Positions 1 to 8,241 of a stretch of 64,000 nucleotides of DNA are shown one piece after another; position 1 is the stretch's first letter; each line of letters opens with the position of its first letter. The position numbers and the translations under genes are program-made. The notes under the pieces are model-generated. The model saw only the letters and a list, made by a program, of their open reading frames with translations, searched no databases and was not told the DNA's origin. Source of the DNA: Nocardioides astragali (GTDB taxonomy: Bacteria; Actinomycetota; Actinomycetes; Propionibacteriales; Nocardioidaceae); assembly GCF_024436375.1 (NCBI RefSeq), contig NZ_JAFMZM010000007.1, forward strand, positions 68,731-132,730, read 5' to 3'.

Positions 1-3000
1 TGCGGTCCGGGTTGGAGGTCGCGGAGAAGATCTCGCCGACGGTGGTGAAGTCGCTGTCGGCTGACACGTGCGGGAACGACGAGACGTCGCGGTCCGCCGG
101 GTCGGTGGTGGGGGCCTGTCGCGGCCGCGACTCTCCGGGCACGACGTACGTGTGGTCGTAGTGAGCCATCAGCACGCCGAAGGCGCCGGCCAGGTCGGGC
201 GCCCAGTACTGCGCCTGGCCGTTGGGGCCCATCACCCGGTCGTAGCCACCGATGCCGAAGTTGTCCTCCGCGGACACGCCGCCGGAGAAGTCGAGCGACT
301 GCTTCCCGGTCAGCACCATCGCGCTGTCCGGGGTCATCACCAGGATCCCCTTGGTGTGCATGAGCATCGTCGCCTCGGCGTTCCAGTAGGGCTGCGCTCC
401 GACGTTGATGCCCGCGACCACGACGTTGATCTCGCCGCCGGCCTGGGTGAACTCGATGATCCGCTTGAGTCCGGCTGCGACCCAGTCCATGTTCTCCGTG
501 CCGGAGTCCATCGAGATCCGGGCGCCCGCGGAGAGCGCGTACCACTCCACCGGCACCTGCATCCGCTCGGCGAGGTCGATCGCGGCGATGACGCGTGCGC
601 ACTCGGGCTCGGCCACCGCGCCGAGCGCCTTCGTCGGGTCGCCGCAGAGCACGACGCGGGTGACCCCCTCCGGGTGCAGCTCGGTGGGGGTGGTCACGAC
701 GGCGACCAGGATCCCGGCCTTGTTCAGCCCGGGGGCCCGGTCGACGGGCACCAAGGCACCGGTGTCGTCGAGGTCGTGCTCGACGAAGCCGCCCTCCGGC
801 CCGGTGAGCACCCCCGCGAGCTCGTAGGGGTAGACAAGGCCGCGGCGACGAGCGCGGACGACCTTGCCGGAGTATTCGTCGAGCGGCTTGAGGCGTTCGG
901 TCGGCGGACCTTCGATCGACGCCATCACGCCGGCGCCGGGACGCGCGTGGAACCGGATCGCGATGGGCGAGGGGCTGCCGTCGGGGCCGATCACCCGGCC
1001 CTGCGCGAGCACCTCCTCGATGCCGGCCCCGTCGGTGAGCGGGGTGATCTTGCCCTGCAGGGTGGTCAGCTGCTCGACGTCGGCGTCGACGATCGGCCAC
1101 ACCTGGACCCACACATGGTTGGTGTCGAGCTTGCCACCGGCCGCCCCGCGTGACGCACGGACGCGGCGGATGGCCTCGAGGCAGTTCTCCACCGCTCGCT
1201 CCGCGTGGGGCAGGCCGGTGACCCTGCCGTCCTCGTCGCGGACGACGGCGAGCTGGCGGACCTGGGCCAGGGCGACGAGCCGGCGGTCGCTGGCGTTCTC
1301 CCTCGCGACGCACTCGTAGAGGAGCACGTCCTCGGGCGCCTCGAGCCGGGTGACGTGGAAGTCGCGCAGCCGCCACAGGTCGAGCCGACGACCGACCATC
1401 GGGTGCACGCCGCGGACCAGGTCGTCCTCGACGATCCCGTCGTCGGCGAGTGGACGGTAGGTGAAGTAGTTGACCGGCCGTCCTTCGCCGGGGCAGACCG
1501 CGACCGCGACGCGGCGTACGTCGTGGGCGAAGGGGAGTGCGCCGACGATCGGGGCGAGCTCCTCGCTGGCCTGGTCCGCCGCCTCGGGGGCCTTCGGCCA
1601 GTGCACGTAGAGGTCGAGCACCACGTGGTGACCCGCCTCCCGGGAGGCGACCTCCTCGCCGATGGCCCGGACCAACGCGCTGCCCGGATCGCCGAGCTCG
1701 GCGACGGTGCCGACGGTGGAGACCACCCGGGTGGGGCGGTCGTCGAGGACGTAGTCGGCCACGGCGAAGGGGCGACCGTCGCGCACGAACGACCGTGGGC
1801 CGTGCAGGTCGTGCTCGCGGTAGTGGCGGCGTACGAGCACCTCGAGCATCGGCTCCTGCTCGGGTACGCCGGCCTCGAGGCGCTCGGCGAGGTATTGCAC
1901 GATCTGCTCGGGGATGGCGGCCAGCGCTTCCAGCCGTGCGGTCCGGTCGGGAGCGTCGGGATCGGCAGCGAGGGCCGCCACCTCGTCGCGGACGCCGGCC
2001 AGGACGCTGGAGCGCTCCGCGTCGACCAGCGGCTGGTCGAACCAGCGGAAGCGGGTGCTCCGGGCGAGGTCGCCGACCGCCGGGAACCGGAGCTGTGTGG
2101 ACCGGACGAGACGCTCCAGCAGGTCACGCACCGAGCCCGCGAGCTCGGGGGGCGGAGGAGGCTCGGCGATCCAGCGCTGGAGGAGCGCGGTCGCCATGTG
2201 CACCTCGGGGGCGGACCGCTGCTGCGCCAGGAAGATCCGGAACACCGCCTCCTCCAGCTCGGGCGTCCGGTCCCAGTCGGTCACGCCGTAGTGGGCGAGG
2301 ACCCGGGCCAGCCGGTCGCGGAACTGCTGCGGGAGGCCGCCGCGGTCGGGGTCCAGGCTCTGTAGGAAGGCGTGGAAGTGCTCCTTCGAGCTGTGCACCC
2401 GGAGCTCGGTGTGCAGGTCCTCACCGGCGGGGCGGTTGCGGCTCAGCTCGGCGAGGTCGGCGAACAGGCCGAGCAGCTCGATCTCGTCGGTCACCACGTC
2501 GATGCCTGACGCGACGAGCTCGTCGCGGACAGCGAGGTAGTCGGCGACCACGTCGCCGTCCTCGCTGGGGTCCACGTCGTACCCCATGACCATCGCCGCG
2601 ACGTCGCCGCGGCTCCGCGCGGCACGGTCCTGCGCGGACGTGGCCGGCACGGACGGCGGCAGGTCGAGGACCGGTCCGGCCTCGTCGGACGGCGCTGCGG
2701 CCTCCTCGGTGGCGTCCTCCTCGACGGGCTCGAGACGCACCAGGGGGGCACCGGTCTCGACCTGACTGCCGGTCATGACCAGGAGCTCACGGACCTTCGC
2801 TGCGAACGGCGCCCGCAGCACCGTCTCCATCTTCATGCTCTCGAGGACCAGCACGGGGGCTCCGGCCGCTACCACGTCGCCGACCACGACGGGAGAGGCC
2901 ACGACCAGCGCGGGCGCCGGTGAGCGGAGGACCCCGCCCTCGTCGCGGCTGACCCGGTGGGCCACCCCGTTGACCTCGATCAGGTGGACCGGCCCGTGGG

Positions 3001-4762
3001 TGGCGGTGACGAGCCGGTAGCGCCTGTCGCCGACCGTCAGCCGGGTGTGGAACTCGTCGAGCCGCTCGACGTCGGCGACCACGACGTGCTCCACACCGCC
3101 CGCCGCAACGTTCACCCGGAACCGGTGCTGACCGATCTGGAGGACGGTGACCTTGTAGGCCGTGCCGCGCAGCTTGAAGTCGACCGCCCGGCCGACCTTG
3201 TGCTGGACCTGGGGACGGCCGCCGTGGGCGCTCTCCAGCAGGCGGGTGATCTCGACCTGGGCCTCGTCCTCGTACGCCTCGATGCCCGCGGCGACCACGG
3301 CGATGCCGGAGTGCTCGTGGACGACGAGTCGTCCCTCGGCCCGGACCCGGTCGATCCAGCTCGTGTCGGCCCAGCCGGCCTTGCCGTCGACCACCTCGGA
3401 CTGGTCGAGGAGGTCGAGGATGAAGCTCTTGTTGGTGGCGCCGCCCTCGATCACCACGGTGGTCTCGGCCATCGCCCGACGGAGCCGGGCCAGGGCCTCG
3501 TCGCGGGTGCGGCCGTAGGCGATGATCTTGGCGATCATCGAGTCGAAGTCGGCGGGGATGGTGTCGCCCTCGCCGACGCCGGTGTCGACGCGGATGCCGG
3601 GCCCCGAGGGCAGGTCGAGCAGCGCGATCCGTCCGGGGGACGGGGCGAAGTCGCGGTCCGGGTCCTCGGCGTTGAGCCGGGCCTCGACGGCGTGTCCCCG
3701 CTCCTGCGGCTTCGGTCCGACGAGTCGGCCACCGGCCGCGACGTGCAGCTGCGCCTGGACGAGGTCGAGGTCGGTCGTCGCCTCGGTGATCGGGTGCTCC
3801 ACCTGGAGGCGGGTGTTGACCTCGAGGAAGGCGAACGACCGCTCGCCCGGGTGGTAGAGGAACTCGACCGTGCCGGCGCCGACGTAGCCCACGGCGAGGG
3901 CCAGCCGCTCGGCGGACGCCTTGACCTCCTCGGTCTGGCTCGGGTCGAGCAGCGGCGACGCCGACTCCTCGATCACCTTCTGGTTGCGCCGCTGCACGGT
4001 GCAGTCGCGGACTCCGACGGCCCACGCCGTGCCGTGACCGTCGGCGATCAGCTGGACCTCGACGTGCCGGGCGCCGGTCACCAGGCGCTCGAGGAAGACC
4101 ACGCCGCTGCCGAAGGCGCGCTCCGCCTCGTCCCGGGTCCGCTGGTAGGCGTCCTCGAGCTCGGCCGCCGAGTCGACCCTACGGATGCCTCTGCCGCCCC
4201 CTCCGGCGGTCGCCTTGAGCATGAGCGGGTAGCCGATGCGTTCGGCAGCGGCCAGCGCCGCTTCCAGCGTGTCGACGCCGCCGCCGCTCCACGGGGCGAC
4301 CGGCACGCCGACCTCCTGCGCGAGGAGCTTGGATCCGATCTTGTCGCCCAGCCGGCGCATCGCGTCGGCGCTGGGACCGATGAAGGTCACGCCGAGGCGC
4401 TCGCACAGGTCGGCGAAGGCAGGGTCCTCGGCGACGAACCCCCAGCCCACCCAGACCGCGTCTGCCGCGCACTCGACGAGCACCCGCTCGAGGACGGCGA
4501 GGTCGATGTAGGGGCGGGCCGAGGCAGGACCCAACGGGTAGGCCTCGTCGGCCTCCCGCGCGAACATCGCCGTACGCTCCTCGTCGGTGTAGAGCGCGAT
4601 CGTCCGCACAGGAGTCGCACCACCGTGCGCGTTGAGGTCGCGGACGGCGTGTATCAGCCGCATCGCAGCCTCGCCGCGATTCACGATCGCCACTCGGGTG
4701 AACAACCTGGGACTTTCGGACTCGACGGTCCGCTCTCCGGTTCCGCCTCGCGAGACTGTCAC
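1..4762 (-). CDS. Fused biotin carboxylase / biotin carrier / carboxyltransferase (acyl-CoA carboxylase), C-terminus outside window
   Basis: Biotin-dependent carboxylation of acetyl- or propionyl-CoA to malonyl- or methylmalonyl-CoA in the cytoplasm, with all catalytic parts on one chain as in eukaryotic acetyl-CoA carboxylase. The 1587 visible codons read in order: biotin carboxylase (about residues 20-470; AIVNRGEAA start, glycine-rich ATP loop ATAGGGGRG, EVNTRLQVEH active-site stretch), a linker, a biotin carrier domain with ESMKME (biotin lysine K644, codon 2831-2833), a central region of several hundred residues, and the start of a carboxyltransferase domain (MDSGTENMDWVAAG; VVAGINVGAQ). 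The stop codon lies left of base 1. Start chosen is GTG 4762, 10 bases after the previous stop, without a clear Shine-Dalgarno; an in-frame TTG near the LFTRVAIVNRG stretch is an alternative. This matches the family often named fused acetyl/propionyl-CoA carboxylase alpha / methylmalonyl-CoA decarboxylase alpha. The substrate cannot be told from sequence. Confidence 0.9.
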   Translation of the reverse strand, partial: MTVSRGGTGERTVESESPRLFTRVAIVNRGEAAMRLIHAVRDLNAHGGATPVRTIALYTDEERTAMFAREADEAYPLGPASARPYIDLAVLERVLVECAADAVWVGWGFVAEDPAFADLCERLGVTFIGPSADAMRRLGDKIGSKLLAQEVGVPVAPWSGGGVDTLEAALAAAERIGYPLMLKATAGGGGRGIRRVDSAAELEDAYQRTRDEAERAFGSGVVFLERLVTGARHVEVQLIADGHGTAWAVGVRDCTVQRRNQKVIEESASPLLDPSQTEEVKASAERLALAVGYVGAGTVEFLYHPGERSFAFLEVNTRLQVEHPITEATTDLDLVQAQLHVAAGGRLVGPKPQERGHAVEARLNAEDPDRDFAPSPGRIALLDLPSGPGIRVDTGVGEGDTIPADFDSMIAKIIAYGRTRDEALARLRRAMAETTVVIEGGATNKSFILDLLDQSEVVDGKAGWADTSWIDRVRAEGRLVVHEHSGIAVVAAGIEAYEDEAQVEITRLLESAHGGRPQVQHKVGRAVDFKLRGTAYKVTVLQIGQHRFRVNVAAGGVEHVVVADVERLDEFHTRLTVGDRRYRLVTATHGPVHLIEVNGVAHRVSRDEGGVLRSPAPALVVASPVVVGDVVAAGAPVLVLESMKMETVLRAPFAAKVRELLVMTGSQVETGAPLVRLEPVEEDATEEAAAPSDEAGPVLDLPPSVPATSAQDRAARSRGDVAAMVMGYDVDPSEDGDVVADYLAVRDELVASGIDVVTDEIELLGLFADLAELSRNRPAGEDLHTELRVHSSKEHFHAFLQSLDPDRGGLPQQFRDRLARVLAHYGVTDWDRTPELEEAVFRIFLAQQRSAPEVHMATALLQRWIAEPPPPPELAGSVRDLLERLVRSTQLRFPAVGDLARSTRFRWFDQPLVDAERSSVLAGVRDEVAALAADPDAPDRTARLEALAAIPEQIVQYLAERLEAGVPEQEPMLEVLVRRHYREHDLHGPRSFVRDGRPFAVADYVLDDRPTRVVSTVGTVAELGDPGSALVRAIGEEVASREAGHHVVLDLYVHWPKAPEAADQASEELAPIVGALPFAHDVRRVAVAVCPGEGRPVNYFTYRPLADDGIVEDDLVRGVHPMVGRRLDLWRLRDFHVTRLEAPEDVLLYECVARENASDRRLVALAQVRQLAVVRDEDGRVTGLPHAERAVENCLEAIRRVRASRGAAGGKLDTNHVWVQVWPIVDADVEQLTTLQGKITPLTDGAGIEEVLAQGRVIGPDGSPSPIAIRFHARPGAGVMASIEGPPTERLKPLDEYSGKVVRARRRGLVYPYELAGVLTGPEGGFVEHDLDDTGALVPVDRAPGLNKAGILVAVVTTPTELHPEGVTRVVLCGDPTKALGAVAEPECARVIAAIDLAERMQVPVEWYALSAGARISMDSGTENMDWVAAGLKRIIEFTQAGGEINVVVAGINVGAQPYWNAEATMLMHTKGILVMTPDSAMVLTGKQSLDFSGGVSAEDNFGIGGYDRVMGPNGQAQYWAPDLAGAFGVLMAHYDHTYVVPGESRPRQAPTTDPADRDVSSFPHVSADSDFTTVGEIFSATSNPDR

Positions 4763-4772
4763 GCCTGTGAGG

Positions 4773-5096
4773 TTACTGGTCGCGGGCGCTCTTCGCGTTC
4801 TCGACCATCTCGGCACGCTCCGCCGGGGTCAGGGTGTCGACGTAGCGGCGGTAGTCGTCGACGCCGTCCTTGATGACCTTCGAGAAGTCGGGGTCGTCGG
4901 CCAGGTCCCGGATGGACCGGCGTCCGGCGAGGACCTCGTTGGCGATGGCTTCGACCGGGGTGCCGGGGTGTTCCTGGGCGATGCGGGTGAGGTTGGCGCG
5001 AAGCCGCACGGCTGCGGTCCGGTCGCCGGCGAACACCTCGAACGGGTCGCGGTCCTCGCCCGGGTCCGGAGCGTCGTCGTAGGAGTCGCCGTGCAC
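4773..5096 (-). CDS. Small hypothetical protein in toxin-immunity cluster
   Basis: A 107-residue acidic, probably all-helical soluble protein of unknown function. The GTG start at 5096 overlaps the region just after the TGA of the DUF2185 gene (TGA, C, GTG), so translation is probably coupled. Residues 20-107 are clearly protein-like (FEVFAGDRTAAVRLRANL, then IANEVLAGRRSIRDLADDP and DDYRRYVDTLTPAERAEM). The longer frame upstream to 5567 is arginine/proline-rich shadow sequence of the DUF2185 gene and was discarded. No signal peptide or membrane segment. As the last gene of the minus-strand toxin cassette it may be an extra immunity or accessory protein, but that is inferred from position only. 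Confidence 0.7.
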   Translation of the reverse strand: MHGDSYDDAPDPGEDRDPFEVFAGDRTAAVRLRANLTRIAQEHPGTPVEAIANEVLAGRRSIRDLADDPDFSKVIKDGVDDYRRYVDTLTPAERAEMVENAKSARDQ

Positions 5097-5097
5097 G

Positions 5098-5448
5098 TCA
5101 GCCCCCGGGGACGTAGAGCTCGTCGGCGGGGACGGGGCGGCCCGTCGCGGTGTGGACGATCTCGATGCCCCGACCCTCGTCGACGACCTGGAGGTCCGAG
5201 CCGACGGGGAGGTCCCAGATGCCGATGAGTGCGGGCTCGATCTCGCAGACGGTGTTGAAGTCGGTGATGGCGAGGTTGCTGGCGTCGTGGAGGTACTCGG
5301 TGGTGTCGATCTCGGAGAAGATGCGCCACCCGTTGTCGGCGGCGGCTCGGGACTCCTCGCGGACCATCCACTTGATGCGCCCGGCGCCGGAGAGCACGTT
5401 CTTGGACGCCAGGCAGGCGCCGGCGTTGGGGATGAACTCGATCGGCAT
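5098..5448 (-). CDS. DUF2185 (Imm33-like) immunity protein candidate
   Basis: A 116-residue protein that reads like the DUF2185 family, listed among polymorphic-toxin immunity proteins as Imm33. Family-like features are the opening GACLASKNVLSG, the KWMVREES segment, NGWRIFSEIDTTEYL, and the DFNTVCEIEPALIGI stretch. The start is ATG 5448, because the sequence upstream of it in the same frame is low-complexity shadow. It sits between the ankyrin gene (31 bases away) and the unknown 107-residue gene. Such proteins are cytoplasmic and usually neutralise a cognate or foreign toxin; which toxin this one would bind is not shown by the sequence. Confidence 0.75.
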   Translation of the reverse strand: MPIEFIPNAGACLASKNVLSGAGRIKWMVREESRAAADNGWRIFSEIDTTEYLHDASNLAITDFNTVCEIEPALIGIWDLPVGSDLQVVDEGRGIEIVHTATGRPVPADELYVPGG

Positions 5449-5479
5449 GCGATTCCTTGTGCTGGTCGTGGCGTTGCGG

Positions 5480-6052
5480 CTACTGCTCCGGGGGCGGGAC
5501 GGGGATGCCGCGGTCGGTGAGGATCTGCTCGGCACGGATGACGAGCTCGCCGCGCCCGCCCGCCCACTTCCGCAAGTTTCCCAGCACTGTGCGCCCGTCC
5601 ATGCTCTGCTGCAGCAGGTCGAGGTCGGGACGTGCGAGGAGAACGTCGTAGAACGGGGTGAGGTCGACGTCGCTGAACTTGAACTTCGCAGCGATGGTCT
5701 CCAGCGGGGTGCCGAACTTGGCGGTCACCTCGTTGACGTCCGCGCCGGCGTCCAGCATGCGTTCGAGCAGCGGTGCTTCAGCTGTGAAGTCGTGCTGGTT
5801 GCGGCCGAGCAGGACGTGCAGTGGTCGTCCGTCGCGCACGTCTGCGCCGTCGTCGAGGAGCCGGTTCGCGATCGCGACCCGCTGCGTCGTGTCCTTGTTC
5901 GTCAAGGCCAGGGTGAGCGGAGTGCCGGACTCGAACTCGTAGTTCACCCACGCTGGCTCGTACACCTTCTCGAGCTCGGCAAGGGTGCCGTGCGTCAACG
6001 CCGCGTAGAGCGCGTTGGTGTTGCGAGGCTTGCTCCGGTTGAACAGACCCAT
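5480..6052 (-). CDS. Ankyrin-repeat protein, candidate immunity protein
   Basis: A 190-residue soluble protein with two to three ankyrin-like repeats: TPLTLALTNKDTTQRVAIAN followed by RLLDDGADV (about residues 44-72), then RPLHVLLGR with LLERMLDAGADVNEV and GTPLETIA (about 76-117). N-terminal MGLFNRSKPRN is followed by ALYAALTHGTLAELEKVY, a typical first repeat. It starts 51 bases after the toxin stop codon. Ankyrin proteins directly downstream of a toxin are a recurrent immunity arrangement in polymorphic toxin loci, so this is the strongest candidate for the cognate immunity protein of the GH-E toxin. That pairing is inference from gene order. Confidence 0.8.
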   Translation of the reverse strand: MGLFNRSKPRNTNALYAALTHGTLAELEKVYEPAWVNYEFESGTPLTLALTNKDTTQRVAIANRLLDDGADVRDGRPLHVLLGRNQHDFTAEAPLLERMLDAGADVNEVTAKFGTPLETIAAKFKFSDVDLTPFYDVLLARPDLDLLQQSMDGRTVLGNLRKWAGGRGELVIRAEQILTDRGIPVPPPEQ

Positions 6053-6103
6053 GTCGTGCTCGGCCTACCTCTCAGTTCTGGCGGTATCGGTCGTGTGCGC
6101 CGG

Positions 6104-7459
6104 CTAGGGCGCTTCGTCTACGTGTGAGCGGTTTCGCCCTGGATGCGCGACCTCGTAGTTGTCAGGGTCGCGGTACCGGCGCAAGAACTCCTCCTTGGAG
6201 ATCTTGCCCGACAGGTACTCATCGCGAAGCTTGCGGTACTCCTGTTCGGGCAGGTGCCCCATGTCCCACACGTCCCTCTGTGGCTGACCAGGCTGCCACT
6301 CGATCTTGACCCTGTTGCCGTCCTTGTCGAGGACCCACACATCGCCGTTGGCGTCCTTCGCGTTCTCCCACACCTCGTCGACCTGCCCCCTCCCGTAGGA
6401 CGGACGGGAGTTGGCGTACGGCAGCCGGTCACCAAACTTGTCGTAGCCGTAGGAGTTGGGCTTGCCCTTCTCGGGCAGCTTGCCGGTCGGACGCCGGCGC
6501 ATCGCCCGCGCGGAACGGAACTTGCGCAGGATGCGGGTGACGTCCGTGAGCTTCTCGACCGTGCGGACGAGCGTGAACACGGCTCGGACGGCACGGATGG
6601 CCTGCAGTGCGGTGATGATGCGGCGGGCGTAGTTGACGGCGCGGGCCGCCACGATGGCGGCGCCGCCACCGGCGGCCAGCCCGGCCGTGAAGAAGCTGGC
6701 CACACCGGCCGCAGCGATGGTGATGCCGACCTCGATGGCCAGGTCCTTCATCAGGCCCTTGACGGTCTCCTTGGTGGACTCCACCTGGTTGGCGTAGTCG
6801 CGGCACGACGTCGCGAGCTCGCGGCAGCCGGACGCGATGTCGGCCGCGGCCTGCTTCACCTCGCCGACGGACTTGCGGGCCGCCGGGATCTCGGGCGAGC
6901 GCTGGAGGCCCAGCTGTGTGGTGGCGACCTCGCAGTAGGAGCTGAGCCGCTCCAGGCTCGACGCGGCGGCGTCCCACGCCGAGGCGGCGTCGTTGAGGCG
7001 ACTGGTGTCCGCGCTGGGCCACGCCCACCCCTCGAGGTAGTCGAGCATGATGTCCCAGAACTCCGGGGTGTCCTCGCCGTCGGAGCCCAGGGCGCTGGGC
7101 GGGGTGTAGTCCGAGACCGACACCGGGTCGACGGCGTCGTGCCCGGCACCTCCGCCGTTGGCGCGTCTGCCGTGGACCGAGCCTGCGTCGGCGTCGGCGT
7201 GGTTGGCCCCCGACGCGTCAGCCAGGATGGCGAGGGTGCCGAACGCGGTGACGAGGTCCGACATCGCAGTCACGACGGCTGCGGCGCCGGAGTCGTAGTT
7301 GGCGACGAAGTCCTCGGAGGACTTGTCGTCGCCGCCCATGCCGCCGAAGCCGCCCAGCTTCCCGGTCAGGGTCGTGTACGCGCTCGCGGCGATGCTGTTC
7401 GCGGACTCGAGGGAGGATGCTGCGCTGGTGTAGCCGCCGGAGTCGACCTCGAGCCTCAC
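6104..7459 (-). CDS. Type VII-secreted polymorphic toxin with C-terminal GH-E nuclease domain
   Basis: A 451-residue protein with modular toxin architecture. Residues 1-95 form a helical WXG-like head ending in the NHADADA segment common in actinobacterial ESX-type toxins. Residues about 120-250 are a second long-helical region (FWDIMLDYLEGWAWPS, then LNDAASAWDAAASSLERL). Residues about 250-300 are alanine/glycine-rich and hydrophobic, a possible membrane-interacting segment. Residues about 345-451 match the GH-E subgroup of the HNH/ENDO VII toxin nucleases: W-x-A-x-D-x-x-G near 365, the DMGH motif (H402), then YEVAHPGRNRSH (H446) and E449. Start chosen is GTG 7459, which overlaps the upstream TGA (GTGA) and has GGGAG eight bases before it; ATG 7474 is possible but lacks a ribosome site. 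Secretion by an ESX system encoded elsewhere is inferred. Confidence 0.85.
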   Translation of the reverse strand: MRLEVDSGGYTSAASSLESANSIAASAYTTLTGKLGGFGGMGGDDKSSEDFVANYDSGAAAVVTAMSDLVTAFGTLAILADASGANHADADAGSVHGRRANGGGAGHDAVDPVSVSDYTPPSALGSDGEDTPEFWDIMLDYLEGWAWPSADTSRLNDAASAWDAAASSLERLSSYCEVATTQLGLQRSPEIPAARKSVGEVKQAAADIASGCRELATSCRDYANQVESTKETVKGLMKDLAIEVGITIAAAGVASFFTAGLAAGGGAAIVAARAVNYARRIITALQAIRAVRAVFTLVRTVEKLTDVTRILRKFRSARAMRRRPTGKLPEKGKPNSYGYDKFGDRLPYANSRPSYGRGQVDEVWENAKDANGDVWVLDKDGNRVKIEWQPGQPQRDVWDMGHLPEQEYRKLRDEYLSGKISKEEFLRRYRDPDNYEVAHPGRNRSHVDEAP

Positions 7460-7758
7460 GACAGCGACTCCCACATCGTCACGTTCGCGTCGGCGGCGGC
7501 GGTGTAGTTGGTGTGCGCCGACCGCGCCGATGCCCGGAGCTCAGCGAGCGCGGCCCGCATGCCCCGCATGCCTTCTTCCCACGTCTTGTGGGCCTCGGCC
7601 TGCGCGTCGGCGGCCAGGCCCTCCCACACGGACTGCAGGGCGGCGATCTGCTTCTCGAGGTCGTTGGTCAGCGACTCGAGGGCGTTCTCGGTGGCCTGCA
7701 CGTCGGAGATGACGGCGTCCAGGTCGTCGGTGTCGATCGTGAAGACTCTTCCGGCCAT
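7456..7758 (-). CDS. WXG100-family protein (ESX secretion partner)
   Basis: A 100-residue helical-hairpin protein of the usual EsxA/CFP-10 size, with the turn motif W-E-G in LQSVWEGLAADAQ near the middle and a long second helix (KTWEEGMRGMRAALAEL). Such proteins form dimers that guide or accompany substrates through type VII secretion. The gene overlaps the toxin start by four bases (GTGA), so the two are probably co-translated. The upstream WXG100 gene ends three bases before this ATG. No EccC ATPase or other ESX core component lies in the window, so the secretion apparatus must be elsewhere. Confidence 0.85.
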   Translation of the reverse strand: MAGRVFTIDTDDLDAVISDVQATENALESLTNDLEKQIAALQSVWEGLAADAQAEAHKTWEEGMRGMRAALAELRASARSAHTNYTAAADANVTMWESLS

Positions 7759-7761
7759 GGC

Positions 7762-8085
7762 TCAGCCCAGCCTTTCGATGAGGCGCGCTGAGAGGGCGTC
7801 CAGGCGCTGCTGGGAGGCGTCGTCGGAGGCGATGAAGTCGCGGTGGGTCTCGTCGAGGAGCTCCCTCATCGCGGTCAGGCCGGTCAGCACCTCACCGGCC
7901 GAGTCCTTCCACTCCTCCCACGCCTCGGAGAACGACTCGGCCGCCTCGCCGGACCAGCCGGCGTTGAGGAAGCCGCGGACCCGCGCGTCGATCGAGCTGC
8001 GGTCGGTGCGCAGGCGCTCCGCGGCGTCATGCACGTCGTCCTTGGCCTTCGCGAAGGCGGCGTGCATCACCTGTATCTGGTCCAC
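7762..8085 (-). CDS. Second WXG100-like protein
   Basis: A 107-residue helical protein with the motif W-S-G in FLNAGWSGEAAESF and flanking heptad-like helices (FAKAKDDVHDAAERL; FSEAWEEWKDSAGEVL). It is the first gene of the toxin cassette and probably pairs with the following WXG100 protein as a heterodimer. The start is GTG 8085, with AAGGGGG four bases upstream; the frame stays open to 8199 but that extension is arginine-rich and unlike the family. Cytoplasmic until secreted. Its promoter should lie in 8086-8241, which also holds a spaced inverted repeat. Confidence 0.8.
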   Translation of the reverse strand: MDQIQVMHAAFAKAKDDVHDAAERLRTDRSSIDARVRGFLNAGWSGEAAESFSEAWEEWKDSAGEVLTGLTAMRELLDETHRDFIASDDASQQRLDALSARLIERLG

Positions 8086-8135
8086 CGTGACCCCCTTGCC
8101 CGTGTCGCTTGCTGGGCCGTTCCTACCCAGGGGCA

Positions 8136-8205
8136 GCCGGCGTGAATCCTTCCTTTGCGAGATTTCCAGGACGGCCGAACGACCTCCGCACGCGTTCACG
8201 CCGGC
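8136..8205. repeat. Spaced inverted repeat upstream of toxin cassette
   Basis: GCCGGCGTGAA (8136-8146) and its exact reverse complement TTCACGCCGGC (8195-8205) are separated by 48 bases in the gap between the EF-G2-like gene and the first WXG100 gene. The spacing is too long for a simple terminator. It could be a pair of binding sites for one regulator or a long-loop RNA structure. No function is established. Confidence 0.4.
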
Positions 8206-8241
8206 ACGGACGTGCGCCCGCCAGGGGATCTGGGGCGCGGT

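Noticed and set aside
68..4873. Long plus-strand open frames opposite the carboxylase gene
   Set aside because: Composition is Arg/Gly/Val-rich, no family motifs appear, and the minus strand reads a continuous, strongly motif-bearing carboxylase. These are high-GC antisense shadows.
5535..5567. Longer N-terminal versions of the DUF2185 and 107-residue proteins
   Set aside because: The added residues are low-complexity Ser/Arg/Pro sequence that overlaps the neighbouring gene in another frame, and family-like sequence begins at ATG 5448 and GTG 5096.
7459..7474. ATG 7474 as toxin start
   Set aside because: GTG 7459 has GGGAG at good distance and overlaps the preceding stop as GTGA; ATG 7474 lacks a ribosome site and overlaps more of the WXG100 gene. 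It is kept only as an alternative.
4773..8085. Complete ESX/type VII secretion locus
   Set aside because: No EccC, EccB, EccD or mycosin gene is present; only effectors and partner WXG100 proteins are seen.
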